Part shown: positions 34,711 through 42,711 of the stretch, piece after piece
How positions within the stretch are numbered: position 1 is the first letter of the stretch
How the letters are laid out: every line of letters begins with the position of its first letter
Assembly: GCA_020160935.1 (NCBI GenBank)
Contig: JAIUPL010000006.1
Coordinates: 1 to 64,000 of the forward strand
From: Bacteroidota bacterium
GTDB taxonomy: Bacteria > Bacteroidota > Bacteroidia > Chitinophagales > Saprospiraceae
Direction: 5' to 3'
DNA length: 64,000 bases
Program-made: the position numbers and the translations under genes
The notes under the pieces: model-generated
The model's input: only the letters and a program-made list of their open reading frames with translations
The model's database searches: none
Told to the model about the DNA's origin: nothing

Positions 34711-34732
34711 CAAAATTACTGCATTCGTGCAG
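34711..34732 (-). promoter_or_regulatory. Promoter of the MacAB-like operon with palindrome
   Basis: Minus-strand TAATTTTG (34718-34711) is a good TAnnTTTG -7 box 18 nt before the ATG. Directly upstream lies the palindrome CTGCAcgaaTGCAG (34719-34732), possibly an operator. The -33 element is not clear. Confidence 0.45.
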
Positions 34733-34980
34733 CGAAAAGCATAGCCAAAGAATAATATTTTATGACAGAAATTTCCAACCAGACGTCATCCACACCTTCC
34801 GGCATGGATGACATCGGTTGGGCTTGGTTTTTGGGTAACCATGGCGGGAATAAACTTACACACGAGGGTTAATGTGCTGTATTTTGCAAGCGTGAACAGC
34901 CCAGATTACCAAGTTGGAAATTTTAACAAAGAATTAAATTCTGATTATCTGTTAATTTTACCCCGTAAATCAGAAACAAA
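34733..34980. other. Intergenic region without gene
   Basis: Only a small hairpin was seen (GTCATCC 34785-34791 with GGATGAC 34806-34812). A 62-codon open frame starting near 34808 has no composition or start signal suggesting a gene. Confidence 0.5.
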
Positions 34981-35013
34981 TTTGGGTGATTTGTAATTAT
35001 TTGTCTAATTTTG
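34981..35013 (+). promoter_or_regulatory. Promoter of lipopeptide-ytxJ unit
   Basis: TTTG (34981-34984) and TAATTTTG (35006-35013) are a good Bacteroidota -33/-7 pair with 21 nt between. The likely transcript has a ~95-nt leader before the 33-residue lipoprotein gene. Confidence 0.55.
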
Positions 35014-35117
35014 CAAAAAAAATTGGCGGTGGCATCCTTTTTGTCACAATAAGGCCGGACACATTCCGTTTTTGGGTTCAACTACATCGTCATTCACAAA
35101 TTAAAATACTGATAATA

Positions 35118-35219
35118 ATGAAGAACTGGAAGAAAATGCTCGCTTTCGCATTCATGGCCACTCTTTTCCTGCTCGAAGCCTGCCACCGTGGCAGCGGTTG
35201 CCCTGGCAGCGATTTCTAA
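35118..35219 (+). CDS. 33-residue lipopeptide gene upstream of ytxJ
   Basis: MKNWKKMLAFAFMATLFLLE followed by ACHRGSGCPGSDF. It has a lysine-rich start, hydrophobic core and lipobox LLEAC (Cys22), leaving a mature peptide of only about 12 residues with a second Cys and the end GSGCPGSDF. The ATG (35118) follows an AT-rich leader with a good promoter, and the gene ends 27 nt before ytxJ, so it is very probably real and co-transcribed. Too short for homology. Linked by position to a bacillithiol redox protein; the second Cys is suggestive. Not described to my knowledge. Confidence 0.65.
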   Translation: MKNWKKMLAFAFMATLFLLEACHRGSGCPGSDF

Positions 35220-35246
35220 ATCCGACTGAAATATTTATCTGTCTGC

Positions 35247-35594
35247 ATGGCTCTCCAATGGATTGATATTTCGTCGGCCGACGATATCGAGCGCATCATT
35301 TCCCGCTCCCGGGAAGTTCCCTGCCTCATTTTCAAACACAGTACGCGTTGCAACATCAGCGCTATCGCCCGGTACCGTCTGGAAGACGACTGGGAAAGCA
35401 CTCCTGAAGAAATTGAAACGTATTACCTCGATTTACTCCGCTACAGAAGCGTATCCGACCTCGTAGCCGACACATTTCAGGTGTATCACGAATCGCCGCA
35501 AGTACTGCTGATTTCCAATGGAACGTGTATTTACGACGCCTCTCACCTGGATATTACCGTAGAGGAATTGAAAGAAATACTGGAAACCGTGTAG
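35247..35594 (+). CDS. ytxJ: Monothiol bacilliredoxin YtxJ (DUF2847)
   Basis: 115 residues with a thioredoxin-like fold: strand CLIFKHSTRCNIS carrying the active Cys35 (single-cysteine HSTRCNIS motif), helix, strand VYHESPQVLLISNGTCIYDASHLDI with the cis-Pro-type 'ESPQ' segment. YtxJ is a bacillithiol-dependent redox protein thought to reverse S-bacillithiolation, so this organism likely makes bacillithiol. Follows the small lipopeptide gene; a strong terminator ends the unit. Confidence 0.92.
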   Translation: MALQWIDISSADDIERIISRSREVPCLIFKHSTRCNISAIARYRLEDDWESTPEEIETYYLDLLRYRSVSDLVADTFQVYHESPQVLLISNGTCIYDASHLDITVEELKEILETV

Positions 35595-35634
35595 TTCCCA
35601 ACAAGAAGATTGCTAATCCAAATACCGATTTTAG

Positions 35635-35663
35635 AGGCGCGGGCATCAGCCCGCGCCTTTTTT
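35635..35663 (+). terminator. Rho-independent terminator of ytxJ unit
   Basis: AGGCGCGGGC (35635-35644), loop ATCA, GCCCGCGCCT (35649-35658), then a run of T. A perfect 10-bp GC-rich stem. Confidence 0.92.
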
Positions 35664-35790
35664 GTAACACGGATTGCACGGATGGAATGCGGATTACACG
35701 GATTGTATCTGTTTAAAAGAATAAACAGTAGTACCTCTACCCACAATCCAATCCGTGTAATCTGCATTCCTCAGTGAAATCCGTGTTACA
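35663..35790. repeat. Fold-back repeat of ACACGGATT units before plsC
   Basis: Left arm 35663-35705 (TAACACGGATTGC..., ...GGATTACACGGATTG) and right arm 35749-35790 (its reverse complement CAATCCGTGTAATC... to CCGTGTTACA) with a ~43-nt loop. The right arm continues into the upstream part of the longest plsC reading frame, so it reaches the 5' leader of that gene. Same general design as the other fold-back elements. Confidence 0.85.
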
Positions 35791-35815
35791 ATCTGTGTTT
35801 CTCTATATTTGCCGC

Positions 35816-36532
35816 GTGAAAACCCTCCGGCTCATTTACCGACTTTCCTTTTTTGCCCTGTACACCTTGTTCACTGTGCTGCGCATCTGGCTGCTGGGAG
35901 CAATGCTGGGCCACGACATTCGCCGCGCCATGCGTATCCGCAGGCGCTGGGCACGCAGGCTGATGCGCGTCATGGGCATCCATATCGAGGTGCATGGCAC
36001 ACCGCCCGACTATCCTTGCCTGATTGTGGGCAATCACCGTTCGTACCTCGACCCGATTATCCTGCTCTGCGATGTAGACGCCTATCCGGTTGCCAAAGCC
36101 GAACTGGCCGGTTGGCCCATCATTGGCAAGGGCGCGCGTATGGCCGGTATCCTGTACGTGCAGCGGGAAAGTGCTGCCAGCCGCAGTGATACCCTCCGCC
36201 TGATCGACCGGCGTATTCAGGCTGGGTTTCCAGTCATTATTTTCCCGGAAGGTACTACTTCCGACCTGCCGGGAACCTTGCCTTTTCGGCGTGGCGGGTT
36301 TCAGTTAGCCGCTCGTTCGGGTTTTCCGGTAGTGCCAGTGGCTTTTTGCTTCGCCGACCCGGCCGACTTCTGGATCAATGACGACACCTTTGCCGGACAT
36401 GCTGTTCGCCGATTTGGTGAAAAACGCATTGATATTCAATTGTTTTGGGGGCCTACCCTGCAAGGGGAAGATGCGGATGCACTGATGAATGGTGCGCGCG
36501 ACTGGATCGAAGATCGCCTGGTTGCGAAATAG
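35816..36532 (+). CDS. plsC: 1-acyl-sn-glycerol-3-phosphate acyltransferase (PlsC family)
   Basis: 238 residues from GTG 35816. I prefer this to the longer frame from 35774, whose first 14 codons are the end of the fold-back repeat. Residues ~10-30 form a membrane helix; motif I NHRSYLDP (H74, D79 in the HX4D arrangement), motif III FPEGTTS (~144-150) and motif IV 'VVPVAF' are visible. Adds the second acyl chain to make phosphatidic acid at the inner membrane, or acylates ornithine lipids. Monocistronic as far as seen. Confidence 0.9.
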   Translation: MKTLRLIYRLSFFALYTLFTVLRIWLLGAMLGHDIRRAMRIRRRWARRLMRVMGIHIEVHGTPPDYPCLIVGNHRSYLDPIILLCDVDAYPVAKAELAGWPIIGKGARMAGILYVQRESAASRSDTLRLIDRRIQAGFPVIIFPEGTTSDLPGTLPFRRGGFQLAARSGFPVVPVAFCFADPADFWINDDTFAGHAVRRFGEKRIDIQLFWGPTLQGEDADALMNGARDWIEDRLVAK

Positions 36533-36589
36533 TGGAAGTTTGAATAGCAAATTTAATCAACGAAAGGCTGTCCATTCTTATGTAACATA

Positions 36590-36603
36590 TTGATAAAGAT
36601 CAA
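36590..36603 (+). promoter_or_regulatory. FNR/Crp-type binding site
   Basis: TTGATAAAGATCAA is an exact match to TTGATnnnnATCAA, the FNR consensus, 72 nt upstream of the outer-membrane barrel ORF at 36675. It is followed by a second half-site-like TTGATC (36612-36617). Suggests oxygen- or redox-linked control. Confidence 0.6.
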
Positions 36604-36674
36604 TCACTTTCTTGATCCGGCACACTGCGCTTAGGCCCGTGAATAGTCCATCTTTGTAGAAAATGACATCAGTT

Positions 36675-37313
36675 ATGAAAAGATTAGTCATATTCTCGAT
36701 ATTGGCGTTCACAGTACACTGGAGCGCATTTTCCCAACTTTTTAATCAGGGAAATTTTCTGATTGGTTCTACGGTAGGTTTTTCTACTGCCGATTCTAAA
36801 GTCACTTCAGGTGGCCAGAGCAATGAGGGGCTTTCTGCCAACCAAATCAGTATTGCACCTAATATTGGTTATTTTCTGCTGAACAACTTTGCACTGGGAG
36901 TCGGCGCCGACTATACACTCCATTCTGTTTCAGAACCCAACGGTGACAAAACCGACGACAGTGACCTGCTTTTCGGGCCATTTGCAAGACTGTACCTTCC
37001 TGCATCAGAAAGCGTGTCTTTTTTTGCGGTGGCCAATGTGGGGTTTGGAAATTCCGCCGATAACCAAACTGTCAGTGGTGTTGACCAAAGTATCAGGACG
37101 AATATCGTCGCATTTGGTGCAGGGCCTGGTATTACAGTATATACCAGAGGCGGTTTCGGGATAGAGGCAATCCTCAAGTACAATTATGCCAAAAGTACTT
37201 TTGATACGGAAATTTCAGGCGTAAAAACCTCCAATACTACGCGTACTAATCAGTTGGCAATTTCATTGGGTATGCAATACTATTTTGGAGGATTCCGCAG
37301 TATCAGGTCATAG
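36675..37313 (+). CDS. Outer-membrane beta-barrel protein (porin-like family)
   Basis: 212 residues from the ATG at 36675 (a second ATG 12 nt upstream is possible). Signal peptide (~1-21, ending AFSQ), then alternating strands of an 8-stranded barrel of the OmpX/OmpW-like 'outer membrane protein beta-barrel' type: FLIGSTVGFSTADS, SIAPNIGYFLLNNFALGVGADYTLH, FGPFARLYLPASESVSFFAVANVGFG, GFGIEAILKYNYAKS, LAISLGMQYYFGG with the aromatic end. Controlled by a likely FNR-type site and a downstream terminator. Confidence 0.85.
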   Translation: MKRLVIFSILAFTVHWSAFSQLFNQGNFLIGSTVGFSTADSKVTSGGQSNEGLSANQISIAPNIGYFLLNNFALGVGADYTLHSVSEPNGDKTDDSDLLFGPFARLYLPASESVSFFAVANVGFGNSADNQTVSGVDQSIRTNIVAFGAGPGITVYTRGGFGIEAILKYNYAKSTFDTEISGVKTSNTTRTNQLAISLGMQYYFGGFRSIRS

Positions 37314-37370
37314 AAATACTGAAGTGTATCCTGGAATGTATGATTCAGGATGATTAAAACATGACCGGGA

Positions 37371-37416
37371 TTTAATGCCGGGGGCTGCAAAACCATCTTT
37401 TCACCCCGGCATTAAA
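37371..37416. terminator. Terminator between the two barrel genes
   Basis: 13-bp arms TTTAATGCCGGGG (37371-37383) and CCCCGGCATTAAA (37404-37416) around a 20-nt loop. The A/T base pairs at the foot give a T run in both directions. Confidence 0.65.
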
Positions 37417-37465
37417 TTCTGTTAGTATACTCTGATCAACTTCTAACTCGATAAATACATACTAC

Positions 37466-38065
37466 ATGAAATACATTGCTTTATTTCTCCTTGTATTCTG
37501 TACTGTTCCCTTATCGGCTCAAGGCAATGAAGAGGTCGTGTTCGACCGGGTAACTATACAGGGGGGCTTTGGCGGTCCCATTATTGAAATGACCAGTATA
37601 GATGACCAGGCAGGTGTTTTATTTGGTGGCGGCGGCGGGGTCATTTTAAATAACTTTTTTATTGGCGGATTCGGGCAGGGAAGCGGTTTTGCGGAACACC
37701 CGATAGACGATCACATTTATTCCATTCAATTGGCCTATGGCGGCCTGTGGATGGGTTACGGAACCCCCAACAACAAAGCCATCCATTTTTTTAGCAGTTT
37801 AAAAATAGGTGGGGGCTCTGTCAATATTCCGGGTGATGATAATGGCGATCCGCTTTTTGAAGAAAATATCTTTGTGGTGCAGCCTGAAATTGGGGTCGAA
37901 ATCAACCTTCTTAAATGGTGCCGGCTTGCACTTACGGCCGATTATCGGGTTGTTGGAGGGATACAATCAAGCAGACTGGCAGGTTTGAGCAACAGTGACT
38001 TCGATTCTCCGGGTGGAACACTGACCTTGCGATTTGGCACGTTTTCCCGCAATCGGAAAGAATAA
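37466..38065 (+). CDS. Outer-membrane beta-barrel-like protein
   Basis: 199 residues. Signal peptide (~1-18, ending LSAQ). Gly-rich strands (TIQGGFGGPIIEMTSIDD, VLFGGGGGVILNNFFIGGFGQGSGF, SIQLAYGGLWMGYG, SSLKIGGGSVNIP, VVQPEIGVEINLLKWCRLALTADYR, GTLTLRFGTF) fit a small outer-membrane barrel. No named family. Likely not co-transcribed with the previous barrel because of the terminator between them. Confidence 0.75.
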   Translation: MKYIALFLLVFCTVPLSAQGNEEVVFDRVTIQGGFGGPIIEMTSIDDQAGVLFGGGGGVILNNFFIGGFGQGSGFAEHPIDDHIYSIQLAYGGLWMGYGTPNNKAIHFFSSLKIGGGSVNIPGDDNGDPLFEENIFVVQPEIGVEINLLKWCRLALTADYRVVGGIQSSRLAGLSNSDFDSPGGTLTLRFGTFSRNRKE

Positions 38066-38076
38066 ACGATGCTTGC

Positions 38077-39114
38077 TTAATGGCCACACCAACAGTCCTG
38101 ATTGTCGCCCGAGTATAGCGCAACAACGCTTTTCCCAACAACTTTTTTTCTGCTGACACGAGGCGGATATACGTCCTTGTAGCGTAGCGTATCCCCGGTA
38201 TTGCTTTCCTCGAACAGGTCATACCGTATCACTACTTTGGTTCCGATCGGAGCATAGTAGTATACCCGCCATGCGTCGGCCTCTTTCAAACCGATACAAC
38301 CATTGGAAGCGGGTTTGCCAAGTGTGCGGGGATTGGTAGTGGGGTGTATCATCTGACCATATCTATTTCCGTCAATAGCAGGTTCAATCCATGGGATGAG
38401 GGGCATCCAGGTCGTTCTTTGGTCGTCTCTTTTGGTATGTGTAAACTGTTTCCCGGTAACCGGGTCGAAGAAAACAGGACGCCGGTTGATTCGAATGATT
38501 TCGCCGGTTCCTGTATGCGTTCGCAAATCCACATTGCCTCCTGCCAGTGCCAGGTATTTTTTTTGATTTTTTCCGATTCGAACCGGAAAATCGTACAGCA
38601 CACTGTCTTTTTCCATAATGCGTAATCTGAACGCTGGCAGGTTAATATCGAGACTAGTGGCTTGTATGCTGGACTGTAACAAATTCGCAGCCTTGGGCCC
38701 GGGCAGGATAAGTGTGTCGCCCGTTTGAAGGATGGTCATCTTGCGTTGGTCAGCGACGAAATTACCCCGTGCAATCTGACGATAATAATCCGTATTTTCC
38801 AGGGAGTCGATTATCCACGGATTGGCCCGCACCAGCATATGTTCAGTTAAGGCGTATGGAACCAGGGTGTCGTATTGGCGAACCAGGGCATCCATAAATG
38901 AAAAATAACGCTCGATCGTCACTGGCTGTGTTATCGGGATACTAAAAGCAGGTTTTTCAAATGGCGCCGTACTGTCTGTCCGAACGGATACAGGCTCCAC
39001 ATAAGTGGGTATTTGGTTGCGATTTTCCAATGGCCTGTTCCAAAAGAGAATGAAGGCAGATGCAAGTGCCAGCAGCAAGAAAGCAGTTCCGATCAAATAT
39101 TTATTGGACTTCAT
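38077..39114 (-). CDS. L,D-transpeptidase (YkuD)-type envelope protein
   Basis: 345 residues from the ATG at 39114 (an earlier in-frame start lacks a better signal). One N-terminal membrane helix (~6-26) keeps it at the inner membrane. The middle part resembles a LysM-like 'DTLILPGPKAANLLQ' segment; the YkuD domain (~190-300) includes HPTTNPRTLGKPASNGCIGL with the catalytic SNGCIG Cys (about 273). Such enzymes form 3-3 cross-links in peptidoglycan or attach proteins to it. Convergent with the barrel gene. Confidence 0.92.
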   Translation of the reverse strand: MKSNKYLIGTAFLLLALASAFILFWNRPLENRNQIPTYVEPVSVRTDSTAPFEKPAFSIPITQPVTIERYFSFMDALVRQYDTLVPYALTEHMLVRANPWIIDSLENTDYYRQIARGNFVADQRKMTILQTGDTLILPGPKAANLLQSSIQATSLDINLPAFRLRIMEKDSVLYDFPVRIGKNQKKYLALAGGNVDLRTHTGTGEIIRINRRPVFFDPVTGKQFTHTKRDDQRTTWMPLIPWIEPAIDGNRYGQMIHPTTNPRTLGKPASNGCIGLKEADAWRVYYYAPIGTKVVIRYDLFEESNTGDTLRYKDVYPPRVSRKKVVGKSVVALYSGDNQDCWCGH

Positions 39115-39212
39115 GTTTTTTAACGGCGAATACGCGCAAAAGCCATTCAGCCAAACGATGCATGGGTACTTCGACTTCTGCATGTAAAGGCTGAATGGCT
39201 CTTATGTTTTAT

Positions 39213-39965
39213 TTACCGGGCAATCATTCCTCCGTCAATCACCAATTCGCTGCCTGTCACATACGATGACTCGTCGGACGCCAGGTACAAGGCTCCGTAC
39301 GCGATTTCTTCGGCTGTTCCGATGCGGCCCAGGGGGCACATGGCAGCCAGCATGGCCGATCGTTGTGCTTCATCGGCCGGGAACAGATGTTCGGTCATAG
39401 GCGTCAGTACGCCGCCAGGGTGGATGGAGTTGACGCGGATATTGAACGGCGCAAATTCAACGGCCTGGTCCTTGGTAAGCAGTCGCATAGCGCCTTTTGA
39501 AGAGGAGTAGGCCGCACCGTTTCCTCCTACCATACCTGCAATGGACGCGATATTGACAATGGCTGCCTTACCTGATTTTTTCAAATGTGGCAGGGCGCTT
39601 TTTGCTCCCAGAAATGCGCTGGTTACGTTTATGGAAAGCACCTGGTTCCAGCGTTCGAGGGTAGTGGCTTCTGTGGTCTCCATGGGTTGGTACACGCCGG
39701 CATTGTTGACCAGAATATCAATTTTTCCAAACAATTCCAGCGCCTTGTCCACCACCTGCTGCCAGTTGGCGGCCGATTGAACGTCGTGCTGGATGCAGGC
39801 GAGTTTCGGCAGATTGGCATTTTTTACCCAGGCATCCAGTTTGTCAAACTGAATATCCGTAGCCAGCACAGCCGCGCCTTCCTGTGTGAACAGGCGAGCA
39901 ATGGCTGCTCCCATGCCACCGGCAGCGCCGGTAACGATCGCAACTTTATTTTGCAAGCGATTCAT
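39213..39965 (-). CDS. Short-chain dehydrogenase/reductase
   Basis: 250 residues starting at the ATG at 39965. Rossmann motif TGAAGGMG (~12-19), NNAG (~88-91), catalytic Ser in NIASIAGMVGG and YxxxK in YSSSK (~153-157), and the C-terminal GSELVIDGGMIA typical of 3-oxoacyl-ACP or glucose dehydrogenase-like SDRs. NAD(P)-dependent; the substrate cannot be told. It follows ppsA by 10 nt in the same direction, so probably one operon. Confidence 0.9.
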   Translation of the reverse strand: MNRLQNKVAIVTGAAGGMGAAIARLFTQEGAAVLATDIQFDKLDAWVKNANLPKLACIQHDVQSAANWQQVVDKALELFGKIDILVNNAGVYQPMETTEATTLERWNQVLSINVTSAFLGAKSALPHLKKSGKAAIVNIASIAGMVGGNGAAYSSSKGAMRLLTKDQAVEFAPFNIRVNSIHPGGVLTPMTEHLFPADEAQRSAMLAAMCPLGRIGTAEEIAYGALYLASDESSYVTGSELVIDGGMIAR

Positions 39966-39975
39966 AATCAAGTGT

Positions 39976-42387
39976 TTATTTGATGAGTGGTTGGAGATTT
40001 TCGTGCATTTCTGCTTCTGCTGCTGTCATGTTTTCAATGCCTTTCAGCAAAGCGTCGGCGTTGAAGGAAATACTGTTGATGCCTTCGCGTACCAGGAAGC
40101 GGGCAAATTCCGGTAGGTCGCTGGGCGCCTGTCCGCACAAACCGATTGGTATGCCTTTGCGTCGGGCTGCGCGAATCGCCCGGGCGATCAATTCCATGAC
40201 AGCAGGATTTTGCTCGCTGAAAAGTCCGCTCACCAGCGCCGAGTCGCGATCGAGGCCGAGCGTGAGTTGTGTCAGGTCGTTGGAGCCGATGGAGAAGCCG
40301 TCAAAAATGTCGGCGAATTGTTCTGCCATCAGCACATTGCTCGGGATTTCCACCATGACATAGATTTGAAGGTCGTTTTTCCCTTGTTCGAGTCCAAATT
40401 CGCGCATGGTAGCGATCACTTGCTGGCCTTCTTCCACGGTGCGGCAGAACGGGATCATCAGTTTTACGTTTTTGAAGCCCATTTCTTCGCGAACGTATTT
40501 CATGGCCTGGCATTCGAGCGCAAAACCGTCTTTGTACAGCGGCGAATAGTAGCGCGACGCGCCCCGGAACCCGATCATCGGATTTTCTTCAGCCGGTTCG
40601 AACTGTTTGCCGCCCATCAGATTGGCGTACTCGTTGGTTTTAAAATCGCTCATCCGCACAATGACGTCGTGCGGATAAAAGGCTGCGGCAATGGTGGCCA
40701 CGCCTTGCGACAGTTTGTCCACGAAATAATCTTCTTTCTGCGGATATTGGCCGGTCAGGCGCTCAATATCTGCCCGGATGCCGACATCTTCGATCTGTTC
40801 AAAGCGCGTCAGCGCCAGCGGATGCACCTGAATATGGTGCGTAATCAGAAATTCCATGCGCAACAGCCCTACACCGCGATTTGGCAAAAAAGACTGTTGA
40901 AAAGCCAGCGACGGGTCGCCGAGAATGAGCATGGGCGCCGTTTCGGGCATTTGAAGGAGGGAAATATCTCGTTCCTGCACCGTCCATTCGGCTTTGCCTT
41001 CGTACACAAATCCGGTTTTGCCTTCGGCACAACTGACGGTCACCAGGTCTCCGTTTTTGATGTGCTCAGTGGCTTGTCCGCAACCTACCACAGCGGTTGT
41101 ACCCAGTTCGCGAGCCACGATGGCGGCATGGCTGGTGCGGCCGCCTTTGTTGGTGACGATGGCTGCCGCGCGTTTCATAATCGGATCCCAGTCGGGGTTG
41201 GTGATGTCGGTTACCAGCACTTCGCCTTGCTGCAATAAATGGGCTTCCTGCGGACTATTCAGCAAGCGTGCCTTTCCGAAAGCGATTTTTTCTCCGAGGG
41301 CAATACCTTGCGCCAGCCGCCGGCCTTTCGATTTTATTTTGAAGGTTCGGATGGTGCTTTGTTTGCCTTTTCCGGTGTACACCGTTTCCGGGCGTGCCTG
41401 TACAATGAAAAGTTTGCCGTCGACGCCGTCTTTTGCCCATTCGATATCCATGGGTCGGCCGTAATGTTGCTCGATCTTCAGGCACCATTTGCCCAAGGTT
41501 TCCACATCTGCCTGAGACAGTGAAAAGGTGTTGCGTTTTTCCTCTGGAGTGGCTTGATTTTCAATGGTTTCTGTGCTGTCCGAATCCGGCGCGTAGATCA
41601 TTGTCCATTCCTTTTCCCCACATTTCTTTTGAATGACCGGGTTGAACCGGGAGTGGATATGGGGTTTGAACAAAACAAACTCGTCGGGGGTCGAACGACC
41701 CTGTACGATGTTTTCGCCCAGGCCGAAAATGCTGTTGATGACGACCACATTTTCAAAACCGGTGTCGGGGTCCAGGGTAAATGCCACGCCGGACGCGCTT
41801 AAATCGGAACGCACCATCATTTGTACGCCGACGGAAATGGCCACATCGTGGTTGCCAAACCCCTGGTCTTCGCGGTATTTGATCGCCCGATTGGTGAAAA
41901 GCGAAGCAAAGCACCGTTGTACCGTTTCGATCAGCGCTGTTTCACCACGGATATTCAGAAAACTTTCCAGTTGGCCTGCAAAACTGGCAGCGGGCAGGTC
42001 TTCGGCCGTGGCACTGCTGCGCACGGCGAAAGAAATATCGGCTCCGCAACGAGCCAGCAAGGCATGGCAGGCTGCCCGGATATTGGATTCTACATCGGGC
42101 GGCATGGTTGCTTTCGCGATCAGCCCGCGCGCCTGTTCGCCAATCTTTGCAAGATTGGAATATGCGCTGCGATCCAGTTCGGCCAGCAGTTCCTGTAGCG
42201 GCTTTTCCAGGTTATTGGCTTTTAGAAAAGCGCGGTATGCATCGGATGTAACGGCAAAGCCATCGGGGACAGGTATGCCTTGCAATGTGAGCCGTGAGAA
42301 CATTTCACCCAGCGAGGCATTTTTACCACCCACGAGCGGCAAATCGCTTATGGAAATATCGGAAAAATTCTTGATGAAAGGGGACAT
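39976..42387 (-). CDS. ppsA: Phosphoenolpyruvate synthase
   Basis: 803 residues, the normal length. N-terminal ATP-grasp nucleotide-binding domain (GGKNASLGEM; SSATAEDLPAASFAGQLES), the phosphohistidine domain with GGRTSHAAIVAREL (His about 420), and the PEP/pyruvate domain with GLLRMEFLI, GFRGASRYY, GIGSNDLTQLTLGLDRDS and CGQAPSD with the catalytic Cys. Converts pyruvate, ATP and water to phosphoenolpyruvate, AMP and phosphate, needed for growth on acetate or lactate. Together with aceA at the left it suggests gluconeogenic growth. First gene of the unit with the SDR gene. Confidence 0.97.
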   Translation of the reverse strand: MSPFIKNFSDISISDLPLVGGKNASLGEMFSRLTLQGIPVPDGFAVTSDAYRAFLKANNLEKPLQELLAELDRSAYSNLAKIGEQARGLIAKATMPPDVESNIRAACHALLARCGADISFAVRSSATAEDLPAASFAGQLESFLNIRGETALIETVQRCFASLFTNRAIKYREDQGFGNHDVAISVGVQMMVRSDLSASGVAFTLDPDTGFENVVVINSIFGLGENIVQGRSTPDEFVLFKPHIHSRFNPVIQKKCGEKEWTMIYAPDSDSTETIENQATPEEKRNTFSLSQADVETLGKWCLKIEQHYGRPMDIEWAKDGVDGKLFIVQARPETVYTGKGKQSTIRTFKIKSKGRRLAQGIALGEKIAFGKARLLNSPQEAHLLQQGEVLVTDITNPDWDPIMKRAAAIVTNKGGRTSHAAIVARELGTTAVVGCGQATEHIKNGDLVTVSCAEGKTGFVYEGKAEWTVQERDISLLQMPETAPMLILGDPSLAFQQSFLPNRGVGLLRMEFLITHHIQVHPLALTRFEQIEDVGIRADIERLTGQYPQKEDYFVDKLSQGVATIAAAFYPHDVIVRMSDFKTNEYANLMGGKQFEPAEENPMIGFRGASRYYSPLYKDGFALECQAMKYVREEMGFKNVKLMIPFCRTVEEGQQVIATMREFGLEQGKNDLQIYVMVEIPSNVLMAEQFADIFDGFSIGSNDLTQLTLGLDRDSALVSGLFSEQNPAVMELIARAIRAARRKGIPIGLCGQAPSDLPEFARFLVREGINSISFNADALLKGIENMTAAEAEMHENLQPLIK

Positions 42388-42485
42388 GACAAACCGTTTT
42401 TAGTACCCCAAAATTGCCGAAAATGATTCGGGAATGCAGTGATGGCTGTCATGAAATGGATTGATTTTGGGGTGGGGTAGGCAAA

Positions 42486-42523
42486 CAAAAACGCCTCATA
42501 AGTCTCACAACTTACAAGGCGTT
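42486..42523 (-). terminator. Terminator of tRNA-Arg
   Basis: AACGCCT (42490-42496) pairs with AGGCGTT (42517-42523), with an inner TAAGT/ACTTA stem, followed by T-rich TTTTTGTTTG in minus-strand reading, ~17 nt after the tRNA. Confidence 0.85.
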
Positions 42524-42539
42524 ATCCCATTTATGTGTG

Positions 42540-42611
42540 TAGCCCCGAGTGGAATCGAACCACTATCTTAAGTTCCGGAAACTTACATTCTATCCGTTGA
42601 ACTACGGAGCC
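42540..42611 (-). tRNA. tRNA-Arg (CCG)
   Basis: Reading the minus strand: acceptor GGCTCCG with CGGGGCT (a G-U pair at position 1), D-arm with AACGGAT, anticodon stem TAAGT/ACTTA around loop TTCCGGA giving anticodon CCG (reads CGG, Arg), T-arm AGTGG-TTCGATT-CCACT. 72 nt without an encoded CCA. Confidence 0.95.
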
Positions 42612-42711
42612 GTGCTTTACAGCGGGCGCAAAGATACGGTTTACTGCGGTTTTTCAAAACGCAGGGCCGGAGAATTGTCGGCACACCCGTATCTTTCCCA
42701 AAACTTTGAGC

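Noticed and set aside
34808-34996. ORF of 62 codons upstream of the lipopeptide
   Set aside because: No codon bias or signal sequence; overlaps a promoter region.
35774-35815. Longer start of PlsC
   Set aside because: Those 14 codons are the end of the fold-back repeat; GTG 35816 is preferred though not proven.
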